A stretch of 8,448 nt of DNA from assembly GCA_002403455.1 (NCBI GenBank), contig DHHV01000087.1, forward strand, positions 1-8,448, in the 5' to 3' direction. The notes beneath the pieces are model-generated. The model made no database searches. It was not told where the DNA came from and saw only the letters and a program-made list of their open reading frames with translations. The DNA comes from Hyphomonadaceae bacterium UBA4763 (GTDB lineage: Bacteria > Pseudomonadota > Alphaproteobacteria > Caulobacterales > Aquidulcibacteraceae). How positions within the stretch are numbered: position 1 is the stretch's first letter; each line of letters opens with the position of its first letter. The position numbers and the translations under genes are program-made. This document shows, one piece after another, positions 5,605 through 8,448 of this stretch.

Positions 5605-6012
5605 TTAATCCTTCAACAACACGTCGCGCGCTTCGGTGATGCGGCGCATCAATTCAGCGCTGCCGCCTTGATCGGGGTGATTGCGCAACGCCAAGCGTTT
5701 GAAAGCGGCCTCGATGTCTTGGGGGCCAGCATCGGCGGGCAGGCACAGAATCGTGAGCGCTTCTTCGCGGGTTAATGGCGCGGCGTGTGAAGAAGAGCGC
5801 TGCGACGGACGACCAGGCGCAGCCAGCAAAATTCCGGCAAACGCCAATAACGCCGCGCCGGGAATCCATAACCGCACCACCAACAGGCCAATGCCGCCGA
5901 GGGCCGCGCGCAGCGCGAGGCTCTGGCGCTGGGCCGGCTCAAACCGGCCCGCGAGCGTCCACGCGCCCCACACCAAAGCTGCGCCGCCAAGCGCGATCAA
6001 TGCCCATAACAT
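5605..6012 (-). CDS. Membrane-anchored J-domain protein (DnaJ-like, C-terminal J domain)
   Basis: 135-residue type III J protein. Two hydrophobic segments, about 3-21 and 36-65, should insert in the inner membrane and are joined by a short charged loop. After a Ser/Arg linker (66-79) comes a compact J domain (80-135) with the essential HPD tripeptide at 112-114, a basic helix before it (AFKRLALR, 103-110) and RRITEARDVLL (123-133) after it. The J domain stimulates the ATPase of a DnaK-type Hsp70, so this protein probably recruits the chaperone to the membrane. There is no Gly/Phe region or zinc finger. N-terminal membrane segment plus C-terminal J domain is also the plan of mitochondrial Pam18/Tim14; that resemblance is architectural only. 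The ribosome binding site is weak. It is divergent from the M61 peptidase across 222 bases. Confidence 0.9.
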   Translation of the reverse strand: MLWALIALGGAALVWGAWTLAGRFEPAQRQSLALRAALGGIGLLVVRLWIPGAALLAFAGILLAAPGRPSQRSSSHAAPLTREEALTILCLPADAGPQDIEAAFKRLALRNHPDQGGSAELMRRITEARDVLLKD

Positions 6013-6234
6013 TCAGGCGTCACCGGTCCCTTACGTCCATGCGTTCACACCGAAGCAATCCGCCATATAGATCGAGCGGCCAAAGCGGACGACGCCGACA
6101 GAACTTTTCGCTGATCGATCAACAACCAGAATAGCGCGATTTGCTTCACAGATCTTGACCCCCTGCCGCGCTTTGGTCCAGCTTGCCGGCATTCACCAAT
6201 CGATGCTGCACAGCGTCGGATCAAGGGGTTTTGC

Positions 6235-8181
6235 ATGGATCATCGCGGTTGGTGGGCGGCGGCGGCTTTGGCGGCTGTCGGCAGCGTTGTTTTTGCGCCG
6301 GCCGTAGTGGCGCAGGCGCTCGATCCGCGCGCAGCGCCGGCTACGGCGCCGATCCCCAGCCCCCGCGATGTTGCTTTTCCGGGCGTGATCGCGCTCGACG
6401 TTGATGCGACCGATATCGCGCGGCATGTGATTTCGGTACGCCAACGCCTCCCGGCGACCGGCGGGCAGACCTTGACGCTGATCTTGCCGGAATGGCTGCC
6501 GGGAAATCACGCGCCGCGCGGTCAGATCGACAAGATTGCCGGCATTGCGGTGACGGCGGGCGGGCTCCCGGTGACGTGGCGGCGCGATCCGGTCAATGTC
6601 TATGCGATCCATGTGGAGGTTCCGCGCGGCGCGCGCCAGGTCGAACTCGCTTTTCAATTCTTGTCGGCGTTGAACGCAACGCAAGGGCGCATCGTAATCG
6701 GCCAAGACGTCATGAACCTGCAATGGAACAATCTGTTGTTCTATCCGGCGGGATTTTACGCGACCCGTATCCGCTATGATTTGTCGCTGAAATTACCCGA
6801 AGGCTGGGGCCATGCCAGCGCGCTCGACGTCGCCGAACAGCGCGGCGCGATGACCAGGTTCAAGACGACCGATCTCGAAAGCTTGGTTGACAGCCCAATG
6901 TTCGCGGGCCGCTATTTCAAAAGCGTCGATCTTGATCCGGGCGGGCCGGTTCCGTTCCGGCTGAACATGGTCGGCGACAATGCCGAGGAAATCGAGGCGA
7001 GCGAGGAGCAGATCGCCGCCCATCGCAAATTGGTCGACGAGGCCTATGCCGCTTTTGGCGGCCGCCCGTTTGACCGCTATGACTTCCTGCTGGCGATGAG
7101 CGGCCAAATCGGCGGCATTGGCCTCGAACATCATCGCTCGAGCGAGAACAATCCGGGGCTTGGCTATTTCAAGAAATGGGAGACGACGACCGGCGCCCGC
7201 GATCTGCTGCCGCATGAACTCGCCCATGCCTGGAACGGTAAATATCGCCGCCCGGCCGATCTGTGGACGCCGAATTATGACGTTGCGATGCGCAATAGCC
7301 TGCTCTGGGTCTATGAGGGCCAAACGCAATTCTGGGGCGTCGTGCTGGCGGCGCGGTCGGGGCTGTGGACAACGCAAAACGCGCTCGATGAGATCGCCTT
7401 GATCGCCGCAACGCTGGACAATCGCGCCGGTCGATCTTGGCGGCCGCTGGTCGACACCACCTATGAGCCGATCATCAGCGCCCGCCGGCCCGTTCCCTGG
7501 CGTAGCCAAGGCCGCCCGGAAGATTATTACAATGAAGGCTTGCTGATCTGGCTCGACGCCGATCAATTGATCCGCGAAAAGACCGCCGGCGCGAAATCGC
7601 TGGATGATTTTGCAAAGATTTTCTTCGCCGCCGAGCAGGGCCAATGGCAGCCAAAGACCTATCGCTTTGAGGACGTCGTTGCGGCGCTAAACGCCGTCGT
7701 TGCGCATGACTGGGCGCAATTTTTGCGCGCGCGAGTCGAAACGGTGCAACCGCAGGCGCCCTTGGCGGGCGTCACGCGGGCCGGCTGGCGGCTGGTTTAT
7801 CGCGAGGAGCCGAACGCGCTCGCCAAACAGGCCGGCGCCGGTCCGGCTGCGGGTGTTGATTTGACCTATTCGCTCGGGCTGACCATCGGCAATGACGGCG
7901 CGGTGCGCGACGTCGCCTGGGACAGCCCGGCTTTTGCGGCGGGCCTGACGCCCAACGCCAAGATCCTCGCGGTCGGCGGCCTCGCCTTCAATGCCGATCG
8001 GATCAAGGCAGCGGTGACAGCGGCGAAAGCCGACAAGAAACCGATCCAATTGCTGGTCCAAGAGGGCGATCGTTTCACGCCGGTCGACATCGCCTATTAT
8101 GACGGCTTGCGTTACCCGCATTTGGAGCGGATCGACAACTCCGCCGATGGACTAACCCCACTCTTGGCGCCGAAAACCTAG
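6235..8181 (+). CDS. M61 family metallopeptidase (glycyl aminopeptidase-like) with C-terminal PDZ domain
   Basis: Predicted secreted zinc peptidase of 648 residues. A signal peptide covers about 1-26 (cleavage after VVA). A beta-rich N-terminal domain (about 45-235) contains LPEWLPGNH (84-92). The catalytic domain has GGIGLEHH (293-300), the zinc motif HELAH (327-331) and a downstream acidic ligand candidate, E361 in VYEGQTQFWG. Conserved YYNEGLLIWLDADQLIR (431-447) follows. A PDZ-like domain at about 544-620 includes YSLGLTI (545-551), DSPAFAAGL (563-571) and ILAVGG (577-582). This order is standard for bacterial M61 peptidases, which cleave N-terminal glycine or alanine in known members. 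The true substrate is unknown. The start is supported by AAGGGG at 6223-6228, six bases before the ATG. It converges on the COQ9-family gene with a 16-base gap and no terminator. Confidence 0.95.
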   Translation: MDHRGWWAAAALAAVGSVVFAPAVVAQALDPRAAPATAPIPSPRDVAFPGVIALDVDATDIARHVISVRQRLPATGGQTLTLILPEWLPGNHAPRGQIDKIAGIAVTAGGLPVTWRRDPVNVYAIHVEVPRGARQVELAFQFLSALNATQGRIVIGQDVMNLQWNNLLFYPAGFYATRIRYDLSLKLPEGWGHASALDVAEQRGAMTRFKTTDLESLVDSPMFAGRYFKSVDLDPGGPVPFRLNMVGDNAEEIEASEEQIAAHRKLVDEAYAAFGGRPFDRYDFLLAMSGQIGGIGLEHHRSSENNPGLGYFKKWETTTGARDLLPHELAHAWNGKYRRPADLWTPNYDVAMRNSLLWVYEGQTQFWGVVLAARSGLWTTQNALDEIALIAATLDNRAGRSWRPLVDTTYEPIISARRPVPWRSQGRPEDYYNEGLLIWLDADQLIREKTAGAKSLDDFAKIFFAAEQGQWQPKTYRFEDVVAALNAVVAHDWAQFLRARVETVQPQAPLAGVTRAGWRLVYREEPNALAKQAGAGPAAGVDLTYSLGLTIGNDGAVRDVAWDSPAFAAGLTPNAKILAVGGLAFNADRIKAAVTAAKADKKPIQLLVQEGDRFTPVDIAYYDGLRYPHLERIDNSADGLTPLLAPKT

Positions 8182-8197
8182 CCGGCGTGGCGAGGCT

Positions 8198-8448
8198 TTA
8201 GCCGCGCCGCCCATGCCGCAAGCCGCCCAAAAACGCGACCGCCTCCTCGGCGGCGCGCTCCAGCGGTTTGACTTGGCGTTTAAGCGTTTCGAATTGCATG
8301 ACATTCTCGATGCGGCGATCGAGAAAATCCCAGGCGATTTGCGGGTCGTCGGCGCTTGCCCAGGCCGCGAAGGTCGAGCCGATTACGCCGCACAAAATCG
8401 CGCGCTTCGAATAATAATTGAAATCCACGCTGGGATCGCGCAGCGCCC
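8198..8448 (-). CDS. COQ9 family protein, C-terminal part (5' end beyond the window)
   Basis: Only the last 83 codons are present. The frame stays open to the window edge and the visible start-like GTG at 8426-8428 is an internal valine. The sequence ALRDPSVDFNYYSKRAIL, then GVIGST and FLDRRIENVMQFE (35-47 of the visible C-terminal part counted from that valine), is the signature of the COQ9 family. COQ9 is a lipid-binding protein with a TetR-like fold that helps ubiquinone biosynthesis, in eukaryotes by assisting the COQ7 hydroxylase. Its C-terminal helix, mostly present here, contacts the membrane. Bacterial COQ9 homologues are typical of alphaproteobacteria, which supports the taxonomic reading. 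Nothing about its promoter can be seen. Confidence 0.92.
   Translation of the reverse strand, partial: ALRDPSVDFNYYSKRAILCGVIGSTFAAWASADDPQIAWDFLDRRIENVMQFETLKRQVKPLERAAEEAVAFLGGLRHGRRG

Noticed and set aside
6013..6234. Promoter elements between the J-domain and M61 genes
   Set aside because: A TTGACC occurs near 6155, but no acceptable -10 lies at the right distance, so I cannot support a promoter call. The gap otherwise shows nothing.
6793..7644. 283-codon open frame antisense to the M61 peptidase
   Set aside because: It lies wholly inside a well-supported peptidase gene and has the composition expected of a GC-rich antisense frame.

Overview
The window looks like ordinary chromosome of an alphaproteobacterium. 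Supporting evidence: a pdxA-rsmA pair, an alphaproteobacterial PAS-fold protein, a phasin of the short alphaproteobacterial type, a COQ9-family protein, a small membrane-anchored J-domain protein, and an exact TTAA-N7-TTAA CtrA-type box. The order is probably near Sphingomonadales or Rhodospirillales, but the sequence does not settle this. No tRNA, rRNA, CRISPR array, transposase or phage gene is visible.

Layout. Positions 2-77 hold a long inverted repeat just upstream of pdxA (109-1122, +). rsmA (1138-2016, +) follows after 15 bases, with a TTG start, in a likely operon. Convergent to it is a PAS-fold protein (2063-2623, -). Divergent from that is an exported protein of unknown function (2811-3755, +), which ends at a strong bidirectional terminator (3793-3825) shared with a convergent phasin gene (3900-4340, -). 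The 301-base gap 4341-4641 separates the phasin from a divergent D-alanyl-D-alanine carboxypeptidase (4642-5589, +). It carries two good operator candidates: a PhaR-like palindrome and a CtrA-like box. Then come a J-domain membrane protein (5605-6012, -), an M61 metallopeptidase with a PDZ domain (6235-8181, +), and the 3' end of a COQ9-family gene (8198 to the window edge, -).

Functions. The genes are mostly housekeeping: vitamin B6 synthesis, 16S rRNA dimethylation, polyhydroxyalkanoate granule coating, peptidoglycan trimming, periplasmic proteolysis and ubiquinone synthesis. Apart from pdxA-rsmA they alternate in strand and look like single-gene units, so I see no dedicated multi-gene system. 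The parts least explained by known families are the exported protein at 2811-3755 (Pro-led repeats, then a Cys-containing domain bracketed by a duplicated motif) and the hairpin at 2-77. The two regulatory sites in 4341-4641 are the clearest testable predictions.
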